Assembly (NCBI RefSeq): GCF_014203235.1
Contig: NZ_JACHIN010000005.1
Location: 620,001-684,000 of the forward strand
Source of the DNA: Nonomuraea endophytica
Lineage (GTDB): Bacteria; Actinomycetota; Actinomycetes; Streptosporangiales; Streptosporangiaceae
Direction: 5' to 3'
DNA length: 64,000 bases
Shown here: one piece after another, positions 18,846-27,560 of the stretch
How positions within the stretch are numbered: position 1 is the stretch's first letter
Layout: every line of letters begins with the position of its first letter
Notes under the pieces: generated by a model
What the model saw: only the letters and a program-made list of their open reading frames with translations
What the model was told of the DNA's origin: nothing
Database searches by the model: none
Position numbers and translations under genes: made by a program

Positions 18846-20921
18846 ATGCCGGGCGGAGGATCGGTCGGTTTGAGACGGCGGGATGACGACGGTGAGAGGG
18901 CGGCGAGGGTGGGAAAGCGCGGTCCGCTGACCCCCGACGACCCGTCCGAGATCGGCCCGTATGAGCTGGTCAAGCGCCTCGGCTCGGGCGGCATGGGCAC
19001 CGTCTACCTGGCCAAGGGCGCCGACGGGTCCAAGGTGGCGCTGAAGGCGATCCGCCGCGACTTCGCCGCCGACCCGGTCTACCGGGCGCGCTTCCACGAA
19101 GAGGTGTCCAACGCGCGCAAGGTCGCCTCGTTCTGCACCGCGCGCGTACTCGACCACGGCGAGCACGACGGCCTGCTCTACCTCGTCACCGAGTACATCG
19201 ACGGCGTCTCCCTGGAGGACCACCTCATCGAGCACGGCGCGCTGGAGCCGTCGGTGCTGCACGCGGCCGCGGTGGGCGTGGCGGCGGCGCTGACCGCCAT
19301 CCACGCCGTCGGCCTGGTCCACCGGGACCTGAAGCCGGCCAACGTCATGCTCACCCTCGCCGGGCCGCGCGTGATCGACTTCGGATTGGCCCGTTCCACG
19401 CACGTCAACTCCCGCCACACCAACGCCGGCATGGTCATGGGCACACCGGGGTGGATCGCGCCGGAGCAGGTCTTCGAGGGGCGTACCAGCCCGGCGGGCG
19501 ACGTGTTCGCCTGGGGCTCGCTGATCGCGTACGCGGGGCTGGGCGGGCACCCCTTCGGCGAGGGTGACGCCTACGTCATGGCCGCCCGCGCCAGGACCGC
19601 CCCGCCGGACCTGCGTGGGCTGCCCGCTCCGCTGGACCGGCTGGTGGCGGCGGCCATCCACCCGGACCCGGCGCGGCGTCCGGCGTCGCGGCAGTTGCTG
19701 CTGGAGCTCGTGGGCGCGGCCGACGAGCCCGCCGCCCAGCTCGCCGCGACCCGGCACCTGACCAGCATGTGGGACCCCGCCGTGGCCCAGAACCCCCCGG
19801 GCCGCCCAGCCCCCTTTACCCCACCTCCGGCCCACCCCGGCACCCCAGCCCAACCCCCACACCCGGGCAGCGCAGGCCAGCCACCCCACCCCGGCACCGC
19901 GGGCCAGCCCCCGCACCCCGGCACCGCGGGCCAGCCGCCCCACCCCGGCACGTCGGGCCAGCCCGCACGCCCCGGCCCTCCCCCACAGCCAGGACCACCC
20001 ATCCCCGGCGCCCCCGGCCGCCCCGCCCCAGGCTCGGGCGGGCCCGGTCCGGCCTCTGGCGGACCTGGCCACGGGGTTCCGAGCCCTGGCCGACACGGCT
20101 CCGAGGCACCCGGGCCCGGTGTACCCGGCTCGGGTGGGCCTGGCAGGCAGGGGCCTGGTCACTCGACCACGGGTCAGGGACCGTTGCCTGGACCGGCGGG
20201 ACCTGGGCCGGTGAGGCCCGGGTCGCGTCCGGCTCCGCATGACCCGCGGCCCGGGCGTGATCCGCGCACTGGGCCGCCTCGGCGGTCTGGGCCCGGGGTG
20301 ACCGGGCCGGTGCCGCTCGCCCAGCACTCCACGACCGGGCAAGGGCCGCTGCCCCGGCCTTCCGCCACCGGGCAGGGGCCGTTGCCACATCCGTCGACCA
20401 CCGGTCAGGGGCCGCTGCCGCCGCGTGGTTTCGGTGTGCCTCAGCGATCGGCCCGGCGGGGCGTGTCGGGGTGCCTGATCGCGGCGGTGATCGTGCTGGT
20501 GGTGATCGTGCTGTTCATCGCGCTGATGGCGTGGTTCTTCCGCGGCCCGTCGGCGGCGGGTGAGGGCGCGTCGGTCCAGGACGGCAAGCTGAAGTTCACC
20601 GTGACCGCCACCAAGTGCCCCAAACCCGCCAAGACCGCCGAGCGCCGTCAGTGCCGCCTGTCCGTACGGGTGTCCAACATCGGCCAGGAGGCCAGGGTCC
20701 TCTACCCGGGCCAGCAGAAGCTGATCGACCAGGACGACGTCCTCCACGGCGCCGCCAGGCTCCTGGACAAGGCGGGCAAGGAGATCACCCCGATCCGGAT
20801 CGACCCCGGCCAGTCGTTCACCGGCGCCCTGGAGTTCGACCTGCCCAAGACCGCCAGCGCGGAGGGCGCCGAACTGCACGACTCCGGCCTGAGCCGAGGC
20901 GTACGCGTAGAACTCGGCTAG
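18846..20921 (+). CDS. Membrane-bound Ser/Thr protein kinase with repeat-rich linker and exported sensor domain
   Basis: A 691-residue Hanks-type kinase. GGGGAGAA sits 5 nt before the ATG. The kinase domain (about 40-300) is complete: LGSGGMGTVYLA loop, Lys67 in VALKAIRR, catalytic VHRDLKPAN (Asp161) and IDFG (Asp178). The juxtamembrane linker (about 310-535) is Pro/Gly-rich with two tandem repeat families, a 9-residue AGQPPHPGT repeat and an 11-residue TTGQGPLPxPS repeat. One transmembrane helix (about 540-565) leads to an extracellular beta-sandwich resembling DUF4352 with two cysteines. No PASTA repeats are present, so the signal is not obviously muropeptide. Neighbour to a NarL-type two-component pair, convergent. 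Confidence 0.9.
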   Translation: MPGGGSVGLRRRDDDGERAARVGKRGPLTPDDPSEIGPYELVKRLGSGGMGTVYLAKGADGSKVALKAIRRDFAADPVYRARFHEEVSNARKVASFCTARVLDHGEHDGLLYLVTEYIDGVSLEDHLIEHGALEPSVLHAAAVGVAAALTAIHAVGLVHRDLKPANVMLTLAGPRVIDFGLARSTHVNSRHTNAGMVMGTPGWIAPEQVFEGRTSPAGDVFAWGSLIAYAGLGGHPFGEGDAYVMAARARTAPPDLRGLPAPLDRLVAAAIHPDPARRPASRQLLLELVGAADEPAAQLAATRHLTSMWDPAVAQNPPGRPAPFTPPPAHPGTPAQPPHPGSAGQPPHPGTAGQPPHPGTAGQPPHPGTSGQPARPGPPPQPGPPIPGAPGRPAPGSGGPGPASGGPGHGVPSPGRHGSEAPGPGVPGSGGPGRQGPGHSTTGQGPLPGPAGPGPVRPGSRPAPHDPRPGRDPRTGPPRRSGPGVTGPVPLAQHSTTGQGPLPRPSATGQGPLPHPSTTGQGPLPPRGFGVPQRSARRGVSGCLIAAVIVLVVIVLFIALMAWFFRGPSAAGEGASVQDGKLKFTVTATKCPKPAKTAERRQCRLSVRVSNIGQEARVLYPGQQKLIDQDDVLHGAARLLDKAGKEITPIRIDPGQSFTGALEFDLPKTASAEGAELHDSGLSRGVRVELG
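19851..19979 (+). repeat. 27-bp in-frame tandem repeat in kinase linker
   Basis: About four to five 27-bp units encode (A/S)GQPPHPGT-like nonapeptides; clean units begin at 19872, 19899 and 19926 and flanking units are diverged. Third-position differences between units show that it is not a very recent expansion. Confidence 0.85.
20328..20426 (+). repeat. 33-bp in-frame tandem repeat in kinase linker
   Basis: Three 33-bp units encode STTGQGPLPRP, SATGQGPLPHP and STTGQGPLPPR; an isolated TTGQGPLPGP copy lies near 20165. It is a second, distinct repeat family in the same linker. Confidence 0.8.
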
Positions 20922-20931
20922 CGCCGCGGGG

Positions 20932-21561
20932 TCAGCGGGCGGCTCCGGAGCTCCAGGCCCAAGCGGCGATCCCGACCCGGTTGGCCGCGCCGACCTTGCG
21001 CTGGATGTTGGCCAGGTGGGTCTTGACGGTGCCCGGGCTGATGAAGAGTTCGGTGGCGATGTCGGCGTTGGTCCTGCCGTGCGCCACCAGGACGGCGATC
21101 TCGCGTTCGCGGTCGGTGAGCGGGTCGGGCGGCGGCGCCTGACCGTCGGGGGCGCGGAGGTGGCGCAGCAGACGTACGGTCACCTGCGGGCTGATCAACG
21201 TGTCACCCGCCATCGCCGCCCGGATCGCCTCGATGAGCAGGGTCGGGCCGGAACGCTTGAGCAGGAAGCCCGCGGCCCCGTTGCGCAGGGCGGTGTGGAC
21301 GTAGTCATCGAGGTCGAACGTGGTCACCACGATCACCCGCGTCTCCTGCGCGAGCTGCCGGGTGACCTCCAGGCCGTCGAGGCCGGGCATCCGGATGTCG
21401 GCCAGCACGACGTCGGGTTTGAGATGCCTGGCCAGCTCGACCGCTTTGGTGCCGTCGGCCGCCTCGCCCACGACCGTCATGTCCGGCTGGGAGTCCAGGA
21501 TGAGCCGGAAGCCGATCCTGACGTCGTCCTGGTCGTCGGCGATCACGATCCGCGTGCTCAT
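20932..21561 (-). CDS. NarL/LuxR-family response regulator
   Basis: A 209-residue response regulator. The N-terminal receiver has the acidic pair (IADDQDD), the phosphorylatable Asp in DVVLADIRMPG, and the Lys in FLLKRSG. The C-terminal LuxR helix-turn-helix is TDREREIAVLVAHGRTNADIATELFISPGTVKTHLANI. It lies 37 nt downstream of the histidine kinase on the same strand and forms a pair with it. Targets are not evident; the divergent membrane protein gene is a candidate. Confidence 0.93.
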   Translation of the reverse strand: MSTRIVIADDQDDVRIGFRLILDSQPDMTVVGEAADGTKAVELARHLKPDVVLADIRMPGLDGLEVTRQLAQETRVIVVTTFDLDDYVHTALRNGAAGFLLKRSGPTLLIEAIRAAMAGDTLISPQVTVRLLRHLRAPDGQAPPPDPLTDREREIAVLVAHGRTNADIATELFISPGTVKTHLANIQRKVGAANRVGIAAWAWSSGAAR

Positions 21562-21598
21562 CTTCTCCCTGTTCCTGGAACGGCGGCGCCGTACCGTG

Positions 21599-22652
21599 TC
21601 ATGCGGGGATCACCGCCGTGAGTCGCCAGCCGTCGCCGTGCGGGCCCGCTTCCAGCGAGCCGCCGACGGCGGCGAGCAACTCGGACAGCCCCGCGAGGCC
21701 GAAGCCACCCCTTCTGCCGATGCCGCTGCCCCTTCTCGCGTCGGTACGGCCCGCAGCACCGTCGTCCTCAACCCGGACCTCCAGCCACAGACGATCGGCC
21801 CTCACGCTCACCGCCACGGCGCTGGCCCGCGGGGCGTGGCGGCGGACGTTGGTCAGCGCCTCGCTCACCACCCGGTACGCGGTCGCCGACGCCTCACGCG
21901 AGACCCCTTCGGTCGCGACGTCGAAGCTCACCCGCACCGACGGCGGGAACCCGTCGGCCAGCTCCCCCACCCGTTCGAGGCCAGGAGTCGGCGCCCGGTC
22001 CGGGTCATTGAGCATGTGGACGGTACGGTCCAGCGAGGCCAGCGCGCGCCGCCCGCCATCCTCGATCCGCCGCAGAGCGTCGGCCACCGGCTCGGGCAGT
22101 CCGGGCGTGAACCCGGCCGCCTGCGCCTGCACCAGCATGCCGCTGACGTCGTGGGCGACGAAGTCGTGCAGGTCACGCGCGAGTGCCAGCCGCTGATCCT
22201 GTACGGCCGCCGCCACCGCCCGCCCCCGGGCCTGATCCAGCCAGCGCAGATAGAGCCCAGCCCCGGCCGCCGCCACCGCGGGCAGCGCCCAGGCGGCACA
22301 CGCGCCGAGGATCAGCAGCGGCGGACCGTTCCACACCTGCCTGAGCAGCACCAGCGCGACAGCCAGCCCAGGCACGAGGGCGGCGACCGGGCGACGCCGC
22401 GCGGCCAGAAGCGTCAGCACCAGCAGCGCGGGCACCTCGGCGAACAACCCCCAGGTCCCGGCCTGGACATCGCCCCGCGCCACCACGATGACGGCGGTGA
22501 CAACCAACGAGACACCCCCGGCCACCACGGCCACGACCTCAGGCGTCAGAGCCACGAAGCCAGAAGCCCGGCGCCCAAGCCCGGACACCCCGCGAGGGAG
22601 GAGGGCCGTCACCGCCGCCAGGACGGCGACGACGGCTGCGAACACGTACATG
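21599..22652 (-). CDS. NarL-type sensor histidine kinase
   Basis: A 350-residue membrane kinase of the HisKA_3 class. The ATG at 22652 starts a set of about four to five transmembrane helices (YVFAAVVAVLAAVTALL, EVVAVVAGGVSLVVTAVIVV, and others to residue 130). The phosphoacceptor motif is ARDLHDFVAHDVSG, followed by the N box VVSEALTNVRRHAP and G box GFGLAGLSELL. There is no large extracellular loop, so sensing is probably in the membrane or internal. The frame is open much further upstream on this strand, but that part is the shadow of the divergent membrane protein gene. Confidence 0.92.
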
Positions 22653-22780
22653 GGTTCGAGCGTAGAGGGACGGGGGAGCGGCGGCCTCCGCCGAACGGCG
22701 GAGGCGGGGCTGGTGTGCGGGCCACCGGATCCGGCGAACGGCAGATGTGCGGCGGCCGCCCCCGCCGCGAGGCTTGGGCC

Positions 22781-23893
22781 ATGAACACGATGCAGGTTGC
22801 GAGAACCGCCCGCTGGCCCCGCTGGGCGACGTGGGGAGCGGCCGCGTGGTCGCTGGCGTACGGCGGTCTGGGGCTTTTCTGGGCGTACGGCGGAGCCGGC
22901 TTCCCCTTCGGCGAAGGCGACGTCCCCGACGCCCGTGCCGAGTCCTTCCTGGGCACGGCCACGGCGGCCGGTACCGCCCCGGTCATCGCCGGGCTCGGCC
23001 TCGCGGGCGCGCTCCTGGCGGTGGCCATGACGCGCGACTGGGGCGGCTCGGCCACGACACGGAGCGGGGAGAGCGGGGCGCGGCGGTGGGGCGGGGTGGC
23101 CAGGGTCGCGATGCTGGGGCCCGCGTGGGCGATGGCGTTCCTGCTGGTGGTGCTGGTGCCGGATGCGCGGATCATGACGGCGGTCGGGTACGCGCCGATC
23201 TTCCTGGTGGGTCTGCCGTTCGGCTGGCCGGACGCCAACTACTTCGAGCTGGCCTTCCCCTGGCCGGTGGTGAACATGCTGATCTGCCTGGCCGGCGGCC
23301 TGCTGTGGGCGGGGGCGGCGCTGGCGGTCACCCGCCGCAGCGCGGGAGCGTGTCAGAGCTGTGGCCGCACCGAGGCCCACGCCGCCCACTGGAGCACGCC
23401 CGCGGGCGCGGCGCGCTGGGGCAGGTGGGCCGCCTACACGGCCTTCGCCGTCCCGCTGTTCTACTCGGTCGTGCGCTGGGCCTGGGCGCTGAAGATCCCG
23501 CTGCTGTTCTCGGAGGAGGGCATCAGGTGGCTGCACGAGACCGGGATGGCGTGGGCGGGCGCGGGGCTGGCCACGTTCGGTGCCGTGGGCGGCGTGCTGA
23601 CGCTCGGCCTGGTCCGCCCGTGGGGCGAGGTCTGGCCGCGCTGGGTGCCGGTGCTCGCCGGCCGGCCGGTGCCGCGCAAGCTGCCGCTGGGCGCGGCCGG
23701 GGCGGTGACGGCGATCCTGGCCTCGGCCGGGGCGGTGGCGGTCCGGGTCACCGACTGGACGGACCCGTCGTCGTGGCTGGTGAGCCCGATGGCGTACTGG
23801 CCCGTCTGGGCCGTGGCGCTCGGGCTGGCCACGCTGGCCTACTACTACCGCACCCGCCCGGCCTGCCCTCGCTGCGGCCTGGGCGGACGGTGA
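22781..23893 (+). CDS. Polytopic membrane protein of unknown function
   Basis: I do not recognise the family. The 370-residue protein has about eight hydrophobic segments and two small cysteine pairs on loops: CQSCGR near the middle and CPRCG at the C-terminus, which look like zinc-knuckle or redox pairs. It is divergent from the sensor kinase across 128 nt, so the two-component pair may regulate it. ATG 22781 has a weak GCGAGG upstream. Confidence 0.7.
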   Translation: MNTMQVARTARWPRWATWGAAAWSLAYGGLGLFWAYGGAGFPFGEGDVPDARAESFLGTATAAGTAPVIAGLGLAGALLAVAMTRDWGGSATTRSGESGARRWGGVARVAMLGPAWAMAFLLVVLVPDARIMTAVGYAPIFLVGLPFGWPDANYFELAFPWPVVNMLICLAGGLLWAGAALAVTRRSAGACQSCGRTEAHAAHWSTPAGAARWGRWAAYTAFAVPLFYSVVRWAWALKIPLLFSEEGIRWLHETGMAWAGAGLATFGAVGGVLTLGLVRPWGEVWPRWVPVLAGRPVPRKLPLGAAGAVTAILASAGAVAVRVTDWTDPSSWLVSPMAYWPVWAVALGLATLAYYYRTRPACPRCGLGGR

Positions 23894-23903
23894 CCGGGGC
23901 AAG

Positions 23904-24770
23904 CTACGCCCGCGCGAGGAGGGCGGTCTCGGTCAGCGGGGACTCGTGGGTGCCCTCCACCGTGCAGGCGTGGGCGCCGGCCAGCGAACCCAGCCGGACC
24001 GCCGTCTCCAGGTCGTGGCCGCGCAGCCGGCCGTACAGGAAGCCGGAGACGAAGGCGTCTCCCGCGCCGTTGGTGTCGACGACCGGGCCGGGCGGCGGGA
24101 CGGCGGGGAAGGCGCGCGGGCCGGTGCCGCGCTCCAGGACGAGGCAGCCATCAGCCCCGCGGGTGCACACGACCGTGTGGGCGCGGCCCTCGGTGAGGAT
24201 GCGGCGCATCACGGTCTCCGGGTCGGGCAGGGCGGCGGCCGAGAGGAAGACGAGGCCGGCCTGGTAGGCGAAGTCCTCGTGGTAGGGGTTGACGCCGTCC
24301 CAGTCGTGCAGGTCGGTCGAGGTGGGGACGCCGGGCAGGTCGGCGAAGACCTTCCGGCTGAAGTCGGTGATCGACAGGTGGGCGTGGCGGGGACGCAGGT
24401 TCGAGTACAGGGACGGGGGCAGCGTCTCGCCGGGGGTGGCGCGGGGGTCGAACAGCGAGGTGCGGCGGCCGTCGGGGCCGACCAGCAGGACGCTGCGGCG
24501 GGTGCCGGCCACGGCGGCGCCGAACGAGCAGTCGACGCCGCCCAGCGCGCGGCGGACCAGCGCGCCCTGCGGGTCGTCGCCGATCAGGTCGACGAACCTG
24601 GTGCGCAGGCCGAGCGCCGCGCAGCCGAGCGCCACGCCGGCGCCGGTGTTGCCGATCCGGTCGATCACCGGCGGGACGGTGTGGGTGTCGGCGTACGGCA
24701 GGGGCAGCGCGGGCACGTAGACGGTGGTGTCGACGCCGGCCCCGCCGACCACGAGGACGTCGTGGGTCAC
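23904..24770 (-). CDS. PfkB-family carbohydrate kinase
   Basis: A 288-residue ribokinase-fold sugar kinase. The N-terminal VVGGAGVDTTVYVP and IGNTGAGVALGCAALG segments and the signature DTNGAGDAFVSGFLYG (catalytic Asp, anion hole) are intact. The GTG start overlaps the LacI stop (GTGA), so it is translationally coupled. It lies third in an operon GH13 glucosidase-LacI-kinase, which suggests phosphorylation of a sugar released by the glucosidase or of a related sugar; the exact substrate (fructose, ribose, nucleoside) cannot be told from sequence. Confidence 0.88.
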   Translation of the reverse strand: MTHDVLVVGGAGVDTTVYVPALPLPYADTHTVPPVIDRIGNTGAGVALGCAALGLRTRFVDLIGDDPQGALVRRALGGVDCSFGAAVAGTRRSVLLVGPDGRRTSLFDPRATPGETLPPSLYSNLRPRHAHLSITDFSRKVFADLPGVPTSTDLHDWDGVNPYHEDFAYQAGLVFLSAAALPDPETVMRRILTEGRAHTVVCTRGADGCLVLERGTGPRAFPAVPPPGPVVDTNGAGDAFVSGFLYGRLRGHDLETAVRLGSLAGAHACTVEGTHESPLTETALLARA

Positions 24771-25792
24771 CGGTTCACCAGCGGTCCCGAGCCGGTGGAG
24801 CCGCGCACGACGAGCTCCGGCTGGAAGATCAGCTCGACGTGCCGGGCGGGCGCGCCGTTCACCTCCTCCAGGAGCGTCTGCACCGCGGCCGAGGCCATCG
24901 CGCCGATGGGCTTGCGGACGGTGGTGAGCGGCGGGTCGGTGAACGCGATCAGCGGCGAGTCGTCGAAGCCCACCACGGACACCTCGCCGGGCACCGACAG
25001 GCCGCGCTCGCGGCAGGCGCGGATCGCGCCGAGCGCCATGAGGTCGCTGGCGCACACGATGCCGGTGCAGCCGCGTTCGAGCAGCTGGGCGGCGGCGGCC
25101 TGGCCGCCTTCGACGGAGAACAGCGAGTGGGCGATGAGGCCGTCCACCTCGGTGGCGCCGAGCAGCTGCGCCATCGCCTGCCGGTAGCCGTCGATCTTGC
25201 GGATGACCGGCACGAAGCGGCGCGGGCCGAGCGCGAGGCCGATGCGCTCGTGCCCGAGGTCCACGAGATGTTGTACGGCCAGCCGCGCCGCCAGCCGGTC
25301 GTCGGGCGAGATGAACGGCGCGTTGATGTGCTCGCTGTAGCCGTCGACCAGCACGATCGGCAGCCCGCGGTCGGTCAGGCGGGTGTAGCGGTCCATGCGC
25401 GCGGTGGTGTCGGCGTGCAGGCCGGAGACGAACACGATCCCGTTGACGCCCCGGTCGACGAGCAGCTCGGTGAACTCGTCCTCGGGGGCGCCGCCCGGCA
25501 TCTGGGTGCACAGCACGGGCGTGTAGCCGTGCTGGGTGAGCGCCTTCTCGATGGCCTGCGCGAACGCGGGGAAGATCGGGTTGTCGAGCTCGGGGGTGAC
25601 CAGCCCGACCAGGCCGTTGCTGCGCTGGCGCAGGCGGGGCGGGCGCTCGTACCCCATGAGGTCGAGCGCGGTCATGACGGCCTGGCGGGTGGCCGCGGAG
25701 ACGCCGGGCTTGCCGTTGAGCACCCTGCTCACGGTGGCCTCGCTCACCCCCGCCTGGGCTGCGATGTCGGCGAGGCGGGCGTGTCCGTTCAT
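24767..25792 (-). CDS. LacI-family repressor of the maltose/glucosidase type (paralogue 1)
   Basis: A 341-residue LacI protein. The headpiece RLADIAAQAGVSEATVSRVLNGKPGVSAATR and hinge are followed by a periplasmic-binding-protein-like core. ATG 25792 lies 5 nt after the glucosidase stop; an in-frame GTG at 25816 inside the glucosidase end is less likely. It is highly similar along its whole length to the LacI at 49912-50910, with near-identical recognition helices, so both probably bind the same operator. CTTGC/GCAAG elements upstream of the operon (27295-27315) are the likely site, as for MalR-type repressors of Streptomyces. Confidence 0.92.
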   Translation of the reverse strand: MNGHARLADIAAQAGVSEATVSRVLNGKPGVSAATRQAVMTALDLMGYERPPRLRQRSNGLVGLVTPELDNPIFPAFAQAIEKALTQHGYTPVLCTQMPGGAPEDEFTELLVDRGVNGIVFVSGLHADTTARMDRYTRLTDRGLPIVLVDGYSEHINAPFISPDDRLAARLAVQHLVDLGHERIGLALGPRRFVPVIRKIDGYRQAMAQLLGATEVDGLIAHSLFSVEGGQAAAAQLLERGCTGIVCASDLMALGAIRACRERGLSVPGEVSVVGFDDSPLIAFTDPPLTTVRKPIGAMASAAVQTLLEEVNGAPARHVELIFQPELVVRGSTGSGPLVNR

Positions 25793-25797
25793 GGGCG

Positions 25798-27261
25798 CTA
25801 CTTTACTTTCCACCACACCGCCGAATCGGGCGCGCCGGGCGTGGCGGCCGACGACAGCAGAAGCTCGCCCTTGAGGGCGAAGTCGACGGGGCGATCGGTG
25901 AGGTTGACGGCGCAGACGAGGTCGCCGCGGGCGAACATCAGCGTGCCCTCCGGCGAGTCGAGCCAGCGCAGCTCACCGGCGATCTCGCGGCGCAGCCGCA
26001 GCGCGCCGCGGTAGAGCTCCAGGGTGGAGCCCGGCACGCCTTCCTGGGCCTCGACGCTGAGCTCGGACCAGCTCGCCGGGATGGGCAGCCACGGCAGTTC
26101 CCAGCCGAGCTCGCGGGTCCAGGGCAGCGGCACGCGGCAGCCGTCGCGCCCGCTCTCGGGGTCGCGCAGCCGCTGCGGGTCCTGCTGGACCTCCTCCGGC
26201 AGGTCGAGCACCTCGGGCAGGCCCAGTTCCTCGCCCTGGTAGACGTAGGCGGAGCCGGGCAGCGCCAGCGTCAGCAGCATCGCGGCGCGGGCGCGGTCGA
26301 GGCTGCCGTAGCGGGTGACGTGCCGCCTGACGTCGTGGTTGGACAGCACCCAGGTGGACGGCGCGCCCACGGAGGCGGCGCTGGCCAGGGAGGCGTCGAT
26401 GGCCTCGCGCAGGCGGGGCGCGTCCCAGGGGGTGGCCAGGTAGTGGAAGTTGAAGGCCTGGTGGAGCTCGTCGGGGCGGACGTAGCGGGCCAGCCGCTCG
26501 GGCGTGGGCGCCCAGGCCTCGGCGACGCCGATGCGCTCGCCGGGGTAGGAGTCCAGGATGTGCCGGAAGTGGCGGTGGATGTCGTGGACGCCCTCGTTGT
26601 CGAAGTACGGGACGACGTCGGAGCCGATCATCCGGATCTGGTCGCTGTGCCCGATGTCGGGGAGGTCGTGCGGTTTGACCATGCCGTGGGCGACGTCGAT
26701 GCGGAAGCCGTCCACGCCGAGGTCGAGCCAGAAGCGCAGGATCGAGTCGAACTCGGCGCGCACCTCGGGGTTGTCCCAGTTGAGGTCGGGCTGCTCCTTG
26801 TCGAACAGATGCAGGTACCACTGGCCGTCCTCGACCTGCGTCCAGGCCGGGCCGCCGAAGATGGACTCCCAGTCGTTGGGCCGGTCGCGGAAGATGTAGC
26901 GCTCGCGGTGCCGCCCGCGCAGCGCCTCCTGGAACCACGGATGGGCCGAGGAGGTGTGGTTCGGCACGATGTCCACGATGACCCGCAGGCCGAAACCGTG
27001 CGCCTCGTCGATGAGCGCCTTGGCGTCGGCCAGCGTGCCGAACAGCGGGTCGACGTCGCGGTAGTCGGCCACGTCGTAGCCGAAGTCGGCCATGGGCGAG
27101 GTGAAGAAGGGGGTGAGCCAGACCGCGTCGACACCCAGGCTCTTCAGGTACGGCAGGCGGTCGCGCACACCGATCAGGTCTCCGACGCCGTCGCCGTTCC
27201 CGTCGGCGAAACTGCGGACGTACACCTGGTAAATGACGGCGTCGCGCCACCAGTCGGTCAT
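25798..27261 (-). CDS. GH13 alpha-glucosidase (oligo-1,6-glucosidase type)
   Basis: A cytoplasmic 487-residue glycoside hydrolase with no signal peptide. The start WWRDAVIYQVYVRSFADGNGDGVGDL is typical of GH13 alpha-glucosidases. The catalytic residues are all present: nucleophile in GFRIDVAH (about Asp189), acid/base in GVAEAWAP (about Glu247) and transition-state Asp in SNHDVRRH (about 310). The ATG at 27261 has a GGGG run 9 nt upstream. It is the first gene of the GH13-LacI-PfkB operon and probably hydrolyses imported malto- or isomalto-oligosaccharides to glucose, which the ED pathway could consume. Confidence 0.93.
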   Translation of the reverse strand: MTDWWRDAVIYQVYVRSFADGNGDGVGDLIGVRDRLPYLKSLGVDAVWLTPFFTSPMADFGYDVADYRDVDPLFGTLADAKALIDEAHGFGLRVIVDIVPNHTSSAHPWFQEALRGRHRERYIFRDRPNDWESIFGGPAWTQVEDGQWYLHLFDKEQPDLNWDNPEVRAEFDSILRFWLDLGVDGFRIDVAHGMVKPHDLPDIGHSDQIRMIGSDVVPYFDNEGVHDIHRHFRHILDSYPGERIGVAEAWAPTPERLARYVRPDELHQAFNFHYLATPWDAPRLREAIDASLASAASVGAPSTWVLSNHDVRRHVTRYGSLDRARAAMLLTLALPGSAYVYQGEELGLPEVLDLPEEVQQDPQRLRDPESGRDGCRVPLPWTRELGWELPWLPIPASWSELSVEAQEGVPGSTLELYRGALRLRREIAGELRWLDSPEGTLMFARGDLVCAVNLTDRPVDFALKGELLLSSAATPGAPDSAVWWKVK

Positions 27262-27294
27262 CAAAACCCCCCAATAGTCCCGTACATGAAATCT

Positions 27295-27315
27295 CTTGCC
27301 GCAAGTTTACGCAAG
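27295..27315. promoter_or_regulatory. Candidate MalR/LacI operator with phased GCAAG sites
   Basis: CTTGCCGCAAG (27295-27305) is an inverted repeat with a single central base, and another GCAAG follows at 27311-27315, exactly 10 bp from the one at 27301. It sits 34 nt upstream of the glucosidase start. Similar half-sites recur near the MsiK-like gene (TGCAAG 27546-27551) and at 54221-54310. Binding by the LacI paralogues is inferred. Confidence 0.55.
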
Positions 27316-27560
27316 CCCTTCCATGTACCACCAACCCCTGATTTTTCGCCACACTTACCCCTAGAGTGGGATAAAACCCCCTATGTGACTTGACTCACGA
27401 CCCGGAAGCTTGGCTGAGGCATTAGACAGAAGTCAGGCGGGCTGTCAACCCCTGCGCACCCGATCTATAGAGATTTTTTATGGCAAGGGTGGACATCAGG
27501 CTGTAACCGCGATGTACTACCTCATCAATCACAGCGGAACCTGGCTGCAAGGTGCTGCCC

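Noticed and set aside
21599..23902. A 767-codon minus-strand frame including the histidine kinase
   Set aside because: The upstream 400 codons are the antisense shadow of the membrane protein at 22781-23893.
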